From Lutispora sp003527145 (GTDB lineage: Bacteria > Bacillota > Clostridia > Lutisporales > Lutisporaceae), in assembly GCA_029983695.1 (NCBI GenBank), contig JASBZB010000024.1:5599-69598 (forward strand): DNA of 64,000 bases, written 5' to 3'. Below the pieces are notes generated by a model, which was given only the letters and a program-made list of their open reading frames with translations, was not told the origin of the DNA and ran no database searches. Positions 27,756 through 36,433 of this stretch are shown one piece after another (the first letter of the stretch is position 1; every line of letters starts with the position of its first letter). A program made the position numbers and the translations under genes.

Positions 27756-27992
27756 ACTATTGACGGGATGCGGCATTGCAGCAAATTCTTCTGACATGGA
27801 TTTTATAATTTGTTCTGTTCTTTCTTTCGGATTATTAAGATGCTCAGGATCGGTCCAGATCACCCATATGGCTCCTTTAACCCCTGACTTTAGAAAATTT
27901 TTATAATGGTATTTTCTAAAAACGTCTTTTTCTCCCTTTAACCTCTTTAAGTTTATATCAGATAATATGTCTGAATGTCCATTAAATATCAT
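27723..27992 (-). pseudogene. Truncated membrane dipeptidase (M19) N-terminal fragment
   Basis: 89 codons. Residues 1-70 (MIFNGHSDILSDINLKRLKG, KYHYKNFLKSGVKGAIWVIW, RTEQIIKSMSEEF) match the start of peptidase family M19 dipeptidases, including the metal-binding HxD. The family is normally about 300 residues, so more than two thirds are missing; the last 19 codons look unrelated and run into the terminator of the convergent gene. AGGAG lies upstream of the ATG. It should not be an active peptidase. Confidence 0.8.
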
Positions 27993-28035
27993 TATCAGTA
28001 TTTACTCCTAAAGTTACATCTGTTCGTAAAATGTT

Positions 28036-28350
28036 TTAAATCAGAATATTACCAACTATAATACCGAAATAATTGCCGATAATATATCCAAACACTGCAA
28101 CCAATATTGATGGACCTACTAAAGGTGTCCAACTTTTAGCACTTGCCATGGCGGGAGCGGTTGCCGGGCCTCCTACATTAGCGTTGGAAGCAATGATTGC
28201 TTCCTCTAAACTGAATTTGCAGATTTTAGCTCCAAGAAGTGTTGCCAGCAAGTTTATAAGCACCATAATTTTTTTCATGTTGCAATTGAAAAGAAGCATT
28301 GGAATTGCTAAAGGAATAATATGAAGGTTGGATAAAATTAGAGCTCCTGC
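28036..28350 (-). pseudogene. DUF819 membrane protein, C-terminal fragment
   Basis: The minus-strand frame has a convincing C-terminal part of the DUF819 (YjcL-like) membrane family: ASNANVGGPATAPAMASAK, then LVGPSILVAVFGYIIGNYFG. Homology starts near base 28350 (residues GALILSNL); the frame upstream of that is antisense to the cupin fragment and reads as nonsense. The N-terminal two thirds of a roughly 380-residue protein is missing. It lies just upstream of the truncated M19 gene on the same strand, an order I associate with intact loci elsewhere. Confidence 0.75.
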
Positions 28351-28753
28351 GATGTTGAACATAGTCAATGCAGTTGATGTAACAATGGGATATTTTTTTG
28401 ATGAAGAAAAAGAGGTCTCCACTCTAATAAGAAAAGATGAAAGGCGAACATTGGTAACCAATGATAGGTCAAGGATATATGAGTTCTTAACTCCCACATA
28501 CAACAAAAAAATCGAATTTATTTTAATCAGGCTCAACGGATGCACTCATAAGGCTGAAGAAGCGATTTCTCATGATGGCGAAGAATGCGGATATGTGATA
28601 AAGGGAAATATGGTTGTAATCATTGCAGGCAAAAGGCATATTTTGCACGAAGGGGACAGCATATATTTTGACAGCTCTAAAGCTCATGTTTATGAAAACT
28701 ATGATGATGATGAATGTATCTCCATATGGGCTATGACGCCGCCTAGCTGGTAG
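28346..28753 (+). pseudogene. XRE-cupin regulator fragment lacking its HTH
   Basis: About 135 codons match the C-terminal part of XRE-family regulators with a cupin sensor: MLNIVNAVDVTMGYFFDEE (end of the HTH domain), then ISHDGEECGYVIKGNMVVII, EGDSIYFDSSKAHVYEN and a final WAMTPPSW. The DNA-binding helix-turn-helix that should precede it is gone. Homology begins at about 28349, the same base where the divergent DUF819 homology ends. A nominal ATG at 28328 has no Shine-Dalgarno site. Probably inactive, although a free cupin domain could in principle still be made. Confidence 0.75.
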
Positions 28754-28798
28754 TTATACCGCGATCAATGACGCAGGGCATAAAAGTATGTCAATTTA

Positions 28799-28843
28799 AA
28801 TAATCGTATGTGCAGTTCGCATTTACTTGCACATACGATTATT
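28799..28843 (+). terminator. Strong hairpin after the cupin fragment
   Basis: AATAATCGTATGTGCA (28799-28814) is the exact reverse complement of 28828-28843; 16-bp stem, 13-base loop. No real T run follows, so its terminator role is inferred from position. Confidence 0.6.
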
Positions 28844-28845
28844 CT

Positions 28846-28866
28846 CTATATAAGTTGCAATAAATA
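28846..28866 (+). repeat. 21-bp repeat shared with 56903-56923
   Basis: CTATATAAGTTGCAATAAAT plus one more A is identical at both places, 28 kb apart, in non-coding DNA in both cases. Confidence 0.75.
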
Positions 28867-28989
28867 CGTTACATAGCTTTTATCATTTAATATAAGCTTA
28901 CTGATGTAAAATAATTAATGCGTTATATATAGTCATAATAGCGCCTAATGAATTTAGCTTCCGTATCAATTTGTATCCCTCATTTTCGT

Positions 28990-29048
28990 TGACCCTGGAC
29001 TCGTGACCCTTATACTAGGGGCTAGAAGCCAGCGGCTAGAGGCTAAAA
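28990..29048 (+). repeat. Dispersed repeat, CTAGAAGCCAGCGGCTAGAG type
   Basis: GTTGACCCTGGACTCGTGAC then GGGGCTAGAAGCCAGCGG and CTAGAGGCTAAAAAGG. Related words occur at 40547-40575, 53233-53258 and 63980-64000. It lies in the 300-base gap between the cupin fragment and the CoA-disulfide reductase gene; apart from this, the 28799 hairpin and the 21-bp repeat I see nothing there. Confidence 0.7.
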
Positions 29049-29054
29049 AGGAAA

Positions 29055-31502
29055 TTATATAAACAAATTCACGTTTGAGTCTTCAGCTTCACCCAGGTAA
29101 TAGCCGACTCCTCCGATTTTTACTCCGTCTATAAGCTCTTCTTGCTTCAGGCCCATCACATCCATGGACATCTGACATGCCACTATTTCTATGCCGCTTT
29201 CCATGGCTGCTTTAATCAAGTCTTCCAGCGAGGTTACATTCTTGCTCTTCATAACGCTTCTTATCATCTTCGGACCCATACCCAGCATGTTCATCTTTGA
29301 CAGGCCTAATCTCTTGCTTCCTCTCGGCATCATCATGCCGAACATATTATCCATGAAGCCCTTTTGCACAGAGACCTTATCGTGCTTTCTAAGGATGTTA
29401 AGCCCCCAGAAGGTGAAGAACATAGTAACTTTTTTACCCATTGATGCAGCACCATTTGCTATTATAAAAGATGCAATTGCTTTATCCAGATCCCCGCTGA
29501 ATACAACTATGGTTTTATTATCCTTTACAGGTATGGGTGCGGTGGTGCTATTTAATGCGGGGGCAACTTCCATGCCTTTTTTTATATGTGCTACTATTTT
29601 ACCTCCGTCTTTTTGTACATTCATAAGCTCATTATTGGTTCTTTTGGTCCACGCCTTTATATCTTCATAAAAGCCCGGGTCGGTAGCTGTAACCTTAAGC
29701 ACCTGGCCTTTATTGAGCTCTTCAATACAAGATTTTACCTGCATCAATGGTCCCGGGCAGCACAGTCCGCAGGCATCAAGCTCCCTATCCGGCTGCCCTT
29801 GACTAAAAGACTTTACGGCTTCTCCTCTGTCATTTACGGCTGCGCTTTTCCCCGGCTCGAATTTTTCTGTGAAAAAGCTCTTATAGCCTCCTGTGATATT
29901 TACTGCCTTAAAGCCGTTTTGCTTTAATATTCTGCTTGCGATATAGCCTCTCAGGCCGACCTGACAATACTCAATTATAGCTTTTTCCTTGTCCAGCTCA
30001 TGGAGCCTGTCTCTCAGGCTGTCAACAGGGATATTCACAGCTCCGTCTACATGACCGTTTTCAAACTCTTCCTCAGTTCGCACATCGAGGAGGATGTAGT
30101 CATCCTTATCCATGGCTTTGAACTGTGAAGGAGTGATGACGGAAGTCATATCGTTTAAAATGTTCTGGGCCATAAAGCCTGCCATATTTACAGGATCCTT
30201 TGCGGATGAATAAGGAGGGGCATAGGCTAATTCAAGCTCAGCCAGGTCGTTTACAGTACCTTTAAGCCTTATCACCGCAGCTATGACATCTATTCTCTTA
30301 TCCACACCGTCATAGCCGATTATCTGAGAACCAAGCACTTTCCCTTCATCGTTGAATATAAGCTTTATAGTCATGGGAAGGGCGTCAGGGTAATATCCCG
30401 CATGGGAATTGGGATGAAGGAATATTGTCCTGTAAGGTATGTTAAGCCTTTGCAGGGTTCTTTCATTGGCGCCTGTGCTTGCTGCGGTCAAGTTAAAAAT
30501 TTTGAGTATCGAGGTTCCCTGGCTCCCCTTATATACGCTGTTTAAGCCTGCTGCATTATCTGCTGCTACCCTGCCTTGCTTGTTGGCAGGTCCCGCCAAA
30601 GGTATGGCTGTTTTCTGCCCGGTGACGAAATCCACAACCTCTATAGCATCTCCAACTGCATATATGCCTTCAATATTTGTTTCCATCCTATCGTTTACGA
30701 TTATATGACCCTTAGGCCCTAATTCTATGCCGGAATCCTTTAAGAAACCCGTATCAGGCGTGACTCCTATCGCTAATATGATCATATCGGCAGACAGAGT
30801 ATTGTCACTGTTCAATGTCACCTGGACAGATGAATTTTCTTCTGAGAAGGCTTTAACACCGTCGCCCAGTATAAGCTTTATGCCCTTTTGCTCCATCTCT
30901 TTTTCTGCGATGACAACCATATCGGAATCAAAGGGAGCCAGTATATGGGGCGCTGCTTCTACAAGAGTTACTTTTATGCTCCTCTCAACGAGGTTTTCTG
31001 CCATTTCAACTCCTATAAAGCCTCCGCCGATTACTATAGCTGAGCGGATATTCTTATTGTCCACATAATCCTTGATTCTATCGGTGTCAGGTATATTTCT
31101 CAAGGAGAATATTCTGCTGCTGTTTATCCCCGGTATATTAGGTCTTATAGGCTTTGCGCCCGGAGATAGTATTATATAATCGTAGCTTTCTTCATAAAGT
31201 CCCCTGTCCGCACTTTTTACCATAACCCTTTTATTTTTTGCATCGATGGAAGTGACTTCACTGTTGATCCTCACGTCTATGTTGAATCTCTTATTCATGG
31301 CTTCGGGGGTCTGAACCAGAAGCTTCTCCCTTTCCTTGATGACTTCGCCTATATGGTAAGGCAGGCCGCAGTTTGCAAAGGAAATATATCCGTCCCTCTC
31401 AAACATTATTATTTCTGCATTTTCATCAAGCCTCCTGAGCCTGGCAGCGGCAGATGCCCCACCGGCTACTCCGCCTACTATTAAAACTTTCTTGCCCATC
31501 AT
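29055..31502 (-). CDS. CoA-disulfide reductase/rhodanese/TusA/DsrE fusion
   Basis: 815 residues, four modules. (1) FAD/NAD(P)H pyridine nucleotide-disulfide reductase (1-445) with GxGGAGG-like N-terminal dinucleotide motif (IVGGVAGGASAAA) and the single redox Cys in SFANCGLPYHIG (residue 45). (2) Rhodanese (about 455-550) with active Cys near 512 in EYCQVGLRG. (3) TusA/SirA (about 575-645) with CGLCCPGP. (4) DsrE-like domain (about 665-815) with ACQMSMDVMG. Each module can carry or reduce a persulfide, so the protein probably relays sulfane sulfur. GGAGG fits either ATG 31502 or 31499. The ArsR gene lies 33 bases upstream and is probably its regulator. Confidence 0.93.
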   Translation of the reverse strand: MMGKKVLIVGGVAGGASAAARLRRLDENAEIIMFERDGYISFANCGLPYHIGEVIKEREKLLVQTPEAMNKRFNIDVRINSEVTSIDAKNKRVMVKSADRGLYEESYDYIILSPGAKPIRPNIPGINSSRIFSLRNIPDTDRIKDYVDNKNIRSAIVIGGGFIGVEMAENLVERSIKVTLVEAAPHILAPFDSDMVVIAEKEMEQKGIKLILGDGVKAFSEENSSVQVTLNSDNTLSADMIILAIGVTPDTGFLKDSGIELGPKGHIIVNDRMETNIEGIYAVGDAIEVVDFVTGQKTAIPLAGPANKQGRVAADNAAGLNSVYKGSQGTSILKIFNLTAASTGANERTLQRLNIPYRTIFLHPNSHAGYYPDALPMTIKLIFNDEGKVLGSQIIGYDGVDKRIDVIAAVIRLKGTVNDLAELELAYAPPYSSAKDPVNMAGFMAQNILNDMTSVITPSQFKAMDKDDYILLDVRTEEEFENGHVDGAVNIPVDSLRDRLHELDKEKAIIEYCQVGLRGYIASRILKQNGFKAVNITGGYKSFFTEKFEPGKSAAVNDRGEAVKSFSQGQPDRELDACGLCCPGPLMQVKSCIEELNKGQVLKVTATDPGFYEDIKAWTKRTNNELMNVQKDGGKIVAHIKKGMEVAPALNSTTAPIPVKDNKTIVVFSGDLDKAIASFIIANGAASMGKKVTMFFTFWGLNILRKHDKVSVQKGFMDNMFGMMMPRGSKRLGLSKMNMLGMGPKMIRSVMKSKNVTSLEDLIKAAMESGIEIVACQMSMDVMGLKQEELIDGVKIGGVGYYLGEAEDSNVNLFI

Positions 31503-31535
31503 TTTGCCTCCTAAATTTTCAAAATAAAAATTTCG

Positions 31536-31817
31536 TTATTCATTGAACAGGGAATTAATAAGCTTGCCTACTCTTTCATCAGCTATGCTATAGGTTATCT
31601 CAAGGCCGTTCCTTTCTCCCTTTACTATTCGGGCAGCCCTAAGCTTCTGAAGATGCTGCGATATAGTGGATTGGGGAAGTTCAAGACAGCCTTGCATATG
31701 GCTCACATTGCAGGAGCCCTTCTCTATAAGGCCTTTCACTATGCACAGCCTTACGGGGTGAGCCAGTACCTTCAGCAACTCTGCAGTATCTGCATATTGC
31801 TTGAAATCTCCTTCCAT
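31536..31817 (-). CDS. ArsR-family repressor
   Basis: 93-residue winged-helix protein (LLKVLAHPVRLCIVKGLIE, PQSTISQHLQKLRAARIVKG). It has three Cys (VRLC, GSC, QGC), with the latter two near the alpha3 region. That differs from the ELCVCDL metal motif. Given the persulfide-handling gene directly downstream, a sulfur-responsive thiol switch is a reasonable inference, not shown. GAGGTG lies six bases before the ATG. Probably the first gene of a two-gene operon. Confidence 0.9.
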   Translation of the reverse strand: MEGDFKQYADTAELLKVLAHPVRLCIVKGLIEKGSCNVSHMQGCLELPQSTISQHLQKLRAARIVKGERNGLEITYSIADERVGKLINSLFNE

Positions 31818-31910
31818 ATCTTCACCTCAAATCTTTGATTATTTATCCTAATATCTATATATTCAAATTTTACGATATAATGATATCATTTTGTGCACCA
31901 AAAATCAATA

Positions 31911-31990
31911 GGCAAATGGGCATATTGGCAAATAAGCAAATGGGCAAATAGGAGAGGGAAACCGCTGAAAGACACGGAATCCTGAGCTCT
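31911..31990 (-). repeat. Dispersed repeat abutting the trmB stop codon
   Basis: On the plus strand: GGCAAATGGGCATATTGGC, AAATAAGCAAATGGGCAAAT, then GAGGGAAACCGCTGAAAG and ACACGGAATCCTGAGCTCTA. On the minus strand the trmB stop TAG runs straight into TAGAGCTCAGGATTCCG, a word also seen at 24913, 40584 and 63704. Confidence 0.8.
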
Positions 31991-32630
31991 AAACCCTATA
32001 AATTGCTTTCAGCCTGTTGATTTTTACTCCTCTTTCCATAAACTTTGTTTCATATTCTGTCGGAACATTTTCCGGATCATTTTCTGCTGCTAAGTCATAT
32101 GTGATATCTGTGATTTCAAAATCAGCCGCCTTGAATTCATCGATGCTGTAATCAAAAAGGGGTCTGTTGTCCGTCTTAAAAATAATTTGCGCACCATCCT
32201 TAAGAAACAGCTTGTATTTTTCAAGAAATCTAATGTTGGTGAGGCGTCTTTTGGCATGCTTGGACTTTGGCCATGGGTCGCAAAAGTTTATGAAAAGGCA
32301 ATCCACTTCGTTTTTATCAAAGGCCTGTTCAATATTTTCAATGTTGAAAGGAAGAAAAGCCAGGTTGTTTGTTTCCCTCTCAAGCGCTCTCTTTAACGCC
32401 ATATATATCACTTCATACTTTGAATCTACTCCTATGAAGTTTTTATCCGGATACCTGCAAGAATTCTCGACTATGAACTTTCCTTTACCTGTTCCAAGCT
32501 CTACATGCAAAGGATTGCTATTGCCAAAGTGATCCTTCCAGCAGCCCTTTTTCTCTTCCGGTTTGAATATGATCAAATGCTGATTCTCTTCTAATGTGCC
32601 CAGTGCTTTAGGCTTTTTTCGCAGTCTCAC
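31989..32630 (-). CDS. trmB: tRNA (guanine-N7)-methyltransferase
   Basis: 213-residue SAM-dependent enzyme that methylates G46 of tRNA. The SAM motif is HVELGTGKGKFIVEN; the catalytic and tRNA-contact motif is FINFCDPWPKSKHAKRRL; the C-terminus has NVPTEYETKFMERG. Normal length. Start is GTG 32630 with GGAGGTATAGAGA upstream. A single gene, convergent with the symporter gene's neighbourhood only through a repeat-free gap of 307 bases. Confidence 0.95.
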   Translation of the reverse strand: MRLRKKPKALGTLEENQHLIIFKPEEKKGCWKDHFGNSNPLHVELGTGKGKFIVENSCRYPDKNFIGVDSKYEVIYMALKRALERETNNLAFLPFNIENIEQAFDKNEVDCLFINFCDPWPKSKHAKRRLTNIRFLEKYKLFLKDGAQIIFKTDNRPLFDYSIDEFKAADFEITDITYDLAAENDPENVPTEYETKFMERGVKINRLKAIYRV

Positions 32631-32850
32631 TCTCTATACCTCCAGTGCTGATAATATTATCTGAATAAATCGATATAAGCCTTTCTTATTATATTATTAA
32701 TTTGCTCTTCAGTACATATCCATTATACAAAATTAAAGAGTTCGGGCAGAAAGCAATGTATAAATATTAAATAATGAGAATAAATATAACAATATACATA
32801 AACAGACATATCTCGACAAAACCATAGAAAAAGCGGCATTATATAATATA

Positions 32851-32879
32851 TGGACAAACATTTTATTATATATCATAAT
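32851..32879 (+). promoter_or_regulatory. Putative promoter of the symporter gene
   Basis: TGGACA (32851-32856), 17-base spacer, CATAAT (32874-32879). The rest of the 32631-32937 gap is AT-rich with nothing else I can name. Confidence 0.4.
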
Positions 32880-32937
32880 ATAATTGACGGATATATATAC
32901 TTTATATGAGAGTAAAATTATTAATGGAGGTGTCTTA

Positions 32938-34170
32938 ATGAAAAAGCTGGGTCTTTCTACCAAGATACTGATCGCTTTGATAGTTGGTATTGTGGCGGGT
33001 ATATTACTGCAAGGCTCCCCTGCCATTGCCGGCACTTATATCAAGCCTTTCGGGACATTATTTTTAAATCTTATCAAGCTCATAGTTGTGCCCTTGGTGC
33101 TGGCTTCACTGGTTGTAGGAACTACCGGTTTGGGGGACGTAAAGAAAATAGGGAGGGTAGGCGGAAAAACTCTGGCATATTATCTTTTGACCACTGCTTT
33201 TGCAGTAATCATAGGACTTATACTTGCTAATGTATTGAATGTGGGCGCGGGTTATTCAATACCCGTAGATGCTGTTGCAGAGGCTAAGGAAATGCCTAAG
33301 TTTGTGGATACCCTATTGAACATTATTCCTACAAATCCCTTGAAAGCACTTGTGGACGGAAATATGCTGCAGATAATAGTGTTTGCCTTAATGCTGGGCG
33401 GGAGCATAATGGCTATTGGGGAAAAGGGAGCATCCTTGCAGAGGGGCTTTGAATCCTTGGCCGAAGCCATGTACAAGATGACAGGCGCTATAATGAATTT
33501 CGCACCTTATGGTGTGTTCGCTCTCATAACTCCGGTGGTGGCCGTAAACGGGCCAAAGATTTTATTGCCGCTGCTTAAGGTGATTGTCGTCGTATATTTG
33601 GGATGCCTGCTTCATATGCTCCTAGTATACTCAGGTACCTTGAAGATTCTCGGCAAATTCAGCCCTATCAAATTTTTCAAATCCGTAGCTCCTGCCCAAA
33701 TATTTGCATTTACTACAGCAAGCAGCAGCGCCACACTTCCGATAAATATGAAATGCGCTGAATCTATGGGGGTGCCAAACTCCATAAGCAGCTTCGTGCT
33801 TCCTCTGGGAGCTACGATAAATATGGACGGAACTGCATTATATCAAGGAGTTTGCGCATTTTTCATAGCTCAGGTCTACGGAATCAACCTTACCATTGCG
33901 CAGCAATTTACAATAGTGCTTACGGCAACCTTGGCTTCCATAGGTACCGCCGGTGTTCCGGGCGCAGGGCTCATAATGCTCACCATGGTTCTCCAATCTG
34001 TAGGCCTTCCTCTTGAAGGCTTGGCTCTTATTGCAGGAATAGACAGGGTGCTGGATATGGCAAGGACAACTGTCAATATAACAGGAGATACTGCTTGCTC
34101 AGTAATAATCGCAGCATCGGAAAACGAGTTGGGCAGAGGATCTGCAGTCGATAGAAGTGCATCTATGTAA
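32938..34170 (+). CDS. Dicarboxylate/amino acid:cation symporter (DAACS family)
   Basis: 410 residues, GltP/DctA-like (SLC1 fold). Landmarks: first helices with ILQGSPAIAGTYIKPFG, re-entrant loop HP1 with FTTASSSATLPINMK, the NMDGT motif in LPLGATINMDGTALYQG, HP2 with GTAGVPGAGLIMLTM, and DRVLDMARTTVNITGD in TM8. It imports glutamate, aspartate or C4-dicarboxylates with Na+ or H+. The terminal DMARTTVN resembles the substrate-binding site, but I cannot separate the ligands. ATG 32938 follows GGAGGTG; the longer frame upstream lies in the promoter region. Confidence 0.95.
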   Translation: MKKLGLSTKILIALIVGIVAGILLQGSPAIAGTYIKPFGTLFLNLIKLIVVPLVLASLVVGTTGLGDVKKIGRVGGKTLAYYLLTTAFAVIIGLILANVLNVGAGYSIPVDAVAEAKEMPKFVDTLLNIIPTNPLKALVDGNMLQIIVFALMLGGSIMAIGEKGASLQRGFESLAEAMYKMTGAIMNFAPYGVFALITPVVAVNGPKILLPLLKVIVVVYLGCLLHMLLVYSGTLKILGKFSPIKFFKSVAPAQIFAFTTASSSATLPINMKCAESMGVPNSISSFVLPLGATINMDGTALYQGVCAFFIAQVYGINLTIAQQFTIVLTATLASIGTAGVPGAGLIMLTMVLQSVGLPLEGLALIAGIDRVLDMARTTVNITGDTACSVIIAASENELGRGSAVDRSASM

Positions 34171-34173
34171 GCT

Positions 34174-34221
34174 ACCGCAGGAGCAATCCTGCGGTTTCTT
34201 CAGCTGATGCTTTGCGTCAGC
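34174..34221 (+). terminator. Intrinsic terminator after the symporter gene
   Basis: ACCGCAGGA (34174-34182) pairs with TCCTGCGGT (34187-34195), then TTCTT. A second hairpin, GCTGATGC with GCGTCAGC (34203-34221), follows. Confidence 0.8.
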
Positions 34222-34240
34222 ACATCGCTATCAAGCCTTT

Positions 34241-35299
34241 CTATTTGCCGATAAACATCTGAGTATACGTATTGCTGCCGTCCATGGAAGCAATACCTAC
34301 TCCTAATTCAGTAAAGTTAGGATTCATTATATTCTTTCTGTGGCCTTCAGAGTTCATCCATGCCTGGAAGGCTCTGTCGGCTGTTGTATTTTGCGCCAGG
34401 TTTTCTCCTGCATACATATAGGATATTCCATAGTTTCTCATCATATCAAAGGGTGATCCGTAGGTCGGAGATTGATGGGCAAAATAGCCCTTGTCAACTA
34501 TATCCTTTGATTTCATACGAGCCAGCTTCGTCAGATCATTATTTGCCTTCAGCGCACCTAAGCCTGATTTCGCTCTTTCAGCATTGCATAGCTCAAGGAT
34601 TCTTTTCTCCTCGGCAGTCATTACACCTGTTCCGGTCGTATCCTGGCTTGGAGTGTTCGGTGCAGTCGGGGTGCCTGGCGTAGTCGGAGTGCCTGGTGTA
34701 GTTGGAGTACCGGGTGTTGTAGTTCCCGGATTAACTGTTCCGGGTGTGCTCGGGTTTAACGGACCTCCCGGAGAAGTAGGAGACCAAGGTGTTGTACCGG
34801 GTGTAGTGGTTCCGGTTACTGGTGGAGGAACGCTTGGGATTTTCTTTGCACCGGTTCCGGAAGGATAAGGCTGCACATACTTGCCTTCTATACAACCTAT
34901 ATCATTTTTGCCCGGCATTTGAACTATATACCAATTATTGACCTTGCCAAGAACATTTATTTTATCATTAGCTGTTACAGTGCCAATGGTCCCGAAATTT
35001 GTTCCTGGTCCTGACCTTACGTTGCAGTTTGGCACAGTCACCTTCCCAAAGCTTATATCAGCTTTTTCAGAGCTTGCCGATATTCTTCCGTTTGGATTGG
35101 TGTTTCCCCATATACTGTTAGGCGTCTGACTTCGGTTTGTATTAGGAGTGTTGGTAGTATTGGGGACTTGACTCATATTCTTCTGTTGAGCATTGGGCGT
35201 GGCTATCCTCCTGGTATATTGGTTAGTACAGCCCGAAAATACTCCTGCAAGAAGCATTACACATAAGGTAAAGGCGAGTGCTTTCCTATATTTTAACAT
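34241..35299 (-). CDS. Lipoprotein with SH3b and CAP (SCP-like) domains
   Basis: 352 residues. Lipoprotein signal with Cys in VFSGCTNQY near residue 24, a weakly canonical lipobox. A bacterial SH3 domain (about 85-150: CNVRSGPGTNFGTIGTV), then a low-complexity linker of Gly-Thr-Pro-Thr-Thr-Pro repeats (about 155-220), then a YkwD-type CAP domain (about 228-352) with KDIVDKGYFAHQSP, YAGENLAQ and WMNSEGHRKNIMNPNF. CAP proteins of this kind are exported, some are sporulation-linked; activity is unproven. Start 35299 follows AAGGAGG. The frame open upstream to 35356 has no such site. Confidence 0.92.
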   Translation of the reverse strand: MLKYRKALAFTLCVMLLAGVFSGCTNQYTRRIATPNAQQKNMSQVPNTTNTPNTNRSQTPNSIWGNTNPNGRISASSEKADISFGKVTVPNCNVRSGPGTNFGTIGTVTANDKINVLGKVNNWYIVQMPGKNDIGCIEGKYVQPYPSGTGAKKIPSVPPPVTGTTTPGTTPWSPTSPGGPLNPSTPGTVNPGTTTPGTPTTPGTPTTPGTPTAPNTPSQDTTGTGVMTAEEKRILELCNAERAKSGLGALKANNDLTKLARMKSKDIVDKGYFAHQSPTYGSPFDMMRNYGISYMYAGENLAQNTTADRAFQAWMNSEGHRKNIMNPNFTELGVGIASMDGSNTYTQMFIGK

Positions 35300-35533
35300 A
35301 AACAACCTCCTTAGTATTTTGTGATGAAAACTTGCAAAAAATAATGCAGCTTTCATATTTATTTTGCATATTAAAATGAAAAATATAAAAGCTGACGAGC
35401 ATCAAATTAAGGCTTAGATGGATTAAAATTCTTAGGGCAATCGATGCAAATTTTATTTAATCATGAAGGAAAATCACAAATCAGATAGAAGTATATACAG
35501 TGGAACATATTTTTGCGAAAGCAGGAGGAATAA

Positions 35534-36055
35534 ATGACCATATTAATGCAAGCATTATTTATTTTTTTTGCCAGAATACTTGATGTATCGATAGGCACAC
35601 TAAGAACAATACTTTTAGTAAAAGGTAACAGGCGCATAGCGGCAGTTTTAGGCTTTTTTGAAGTCATGATATACCTCATAGTTCTCGGAAAAGTGGTTGG
35701 AAACATAAACAAGCCTGTCTTAATAATCGCATATTGCTTAGGTTATGCATGCGGTAATATCATTGGAGGGAAGATAGAAGAGAAGCTGTCCTTGGGCAGA
35801 GTCTCGGCAGGAGTTATTTTGAAGGAAAACTATGAAGATGTTGTTCAGACCTTAAGGGATGAAGGTTTTGGCGTAACAATATTTGAAGGTATGGGTCTGG
35901 AAGGCAAAAGCTATATGCTCAATATAATTCTGGAAAGAAGGCATATACAAAAGCTATATAAAGCGGTCTATAAAATTGATCCTAATGCATTTATTACCGT
36001 TACTGATATACGTTCTTCCATGGGGGGGCATTTTGTACCTAAAAAGAAGTTTTAA
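35534..36055 (+). CDS. UPF0316/YebE-like membrane protein (DUF5698/DUF2179)
   Basis: 173 residues. Three N-terminal membrane helices (FFARILDVSIGTLRTILL begins the DUF5698 part) and a C-terminal DUF2179 domain (about 92-165: GVTIFEGMGLEGKSYMLNII, IDPNAFITVTDI). Function unknown. Start ATG 35534 is preceded by GGAGGA. The tyrS promoter begins 25 bases after its stop. Confidence 0.88.
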   Translation: MTILMQALFIFFARILDVSIGTLRTILLVKGNRRIAAVLGFFEVMIYLIVLGKVVGNINKPVLIIAYCLGYACGNIIGGKIEEKLSLGRVSAGVILKENYEDVVQTLRDEGFGVTIFEGMGLEGKSYMLNIILERRHIQKLYKAVYKIDPNAFITVTDIRSSMGGHFVPKKKF

Positions 36056-36080
36056 CCGCCGGGAATGCTATTAATATCTA

Positions 36081-36109
36081 TTGACATTAGCTTTTTTCAA
36101 ATATATAAT
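36081..36109 (+). promoter_or_regulatory. Consensus sigma-A promoter for the tyrS leader
   Basis: TTGACA (36081-36086), exactly 17 bases, TATAAT (36104-36109): both hexamers perfect. Confidence 0.88.
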
Positions 36110-36115
36110 TAAGTT

Positions 36116-36375
36116 CATAAAGGCGATGACGAGGAGAAGTAACAGAAAAGATGCCTCAAAGAGAGCCGGCGGCTGGTGCAAGCCGGAAGGTACAATCTGT
36201 GAAATACACCTTTGAGCTGCAGGCTGAAATTTTCAGTAGGCCGGGACGGAGTCTTCCACCGTTATATGGGAAGGGGATATTATTTGTATCCTGTTGAGCC
36301 GGGCATTTATTTTGCCAATTAGGGTGGTACCGCGAGCCATTCGTCCCTACATGGGATGGATGGTTTTATTGTTTT
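36116..36375 (+). ncRNA. T-box riboswitch, tyrosine specifier, upstream of tyrS
   Basis: Stem I begins with GCGATGACGAGGAGAAGTA and AGAGAGCCGG; the specifier region reads GAAATACACC with TAC at 36205-36207 (Tyr); the conserved AGGGTGGTACCGCG is at 36322-36335; the terminator helix (CGTCCCTACATGGGATG region) ends in a TTTTATTG tail. The specifier agrees with tyrS. Confidence 0.93.
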
Positions 36376-36433
36376 TGTCGGAGCTTCCGCAATCGTTATC
36401 AGTCCGCATAATAGAAATGAAAGGATGATTAAA

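Noticed and set aside
28036..28545. Full 169-codon DUF819-like frame as an intact gene
   Set aside because: Only the part below about 28350 shows homology; the first 65 codons are antisense to the cupin coding sequence.
34640..34760. Short tandem repeats that could suggest a CRISPR or satellite
   Set aside because: They are the coding repeats of the Gly-Thr-Pro linker in the CAP lipoprotein, with codon-length periodicity and no spacers.
36356..36433. Upstream extension of tyrS
   Set aside because: It overlaps the T-box terminator; the conserved protein start fits ATG 36434.
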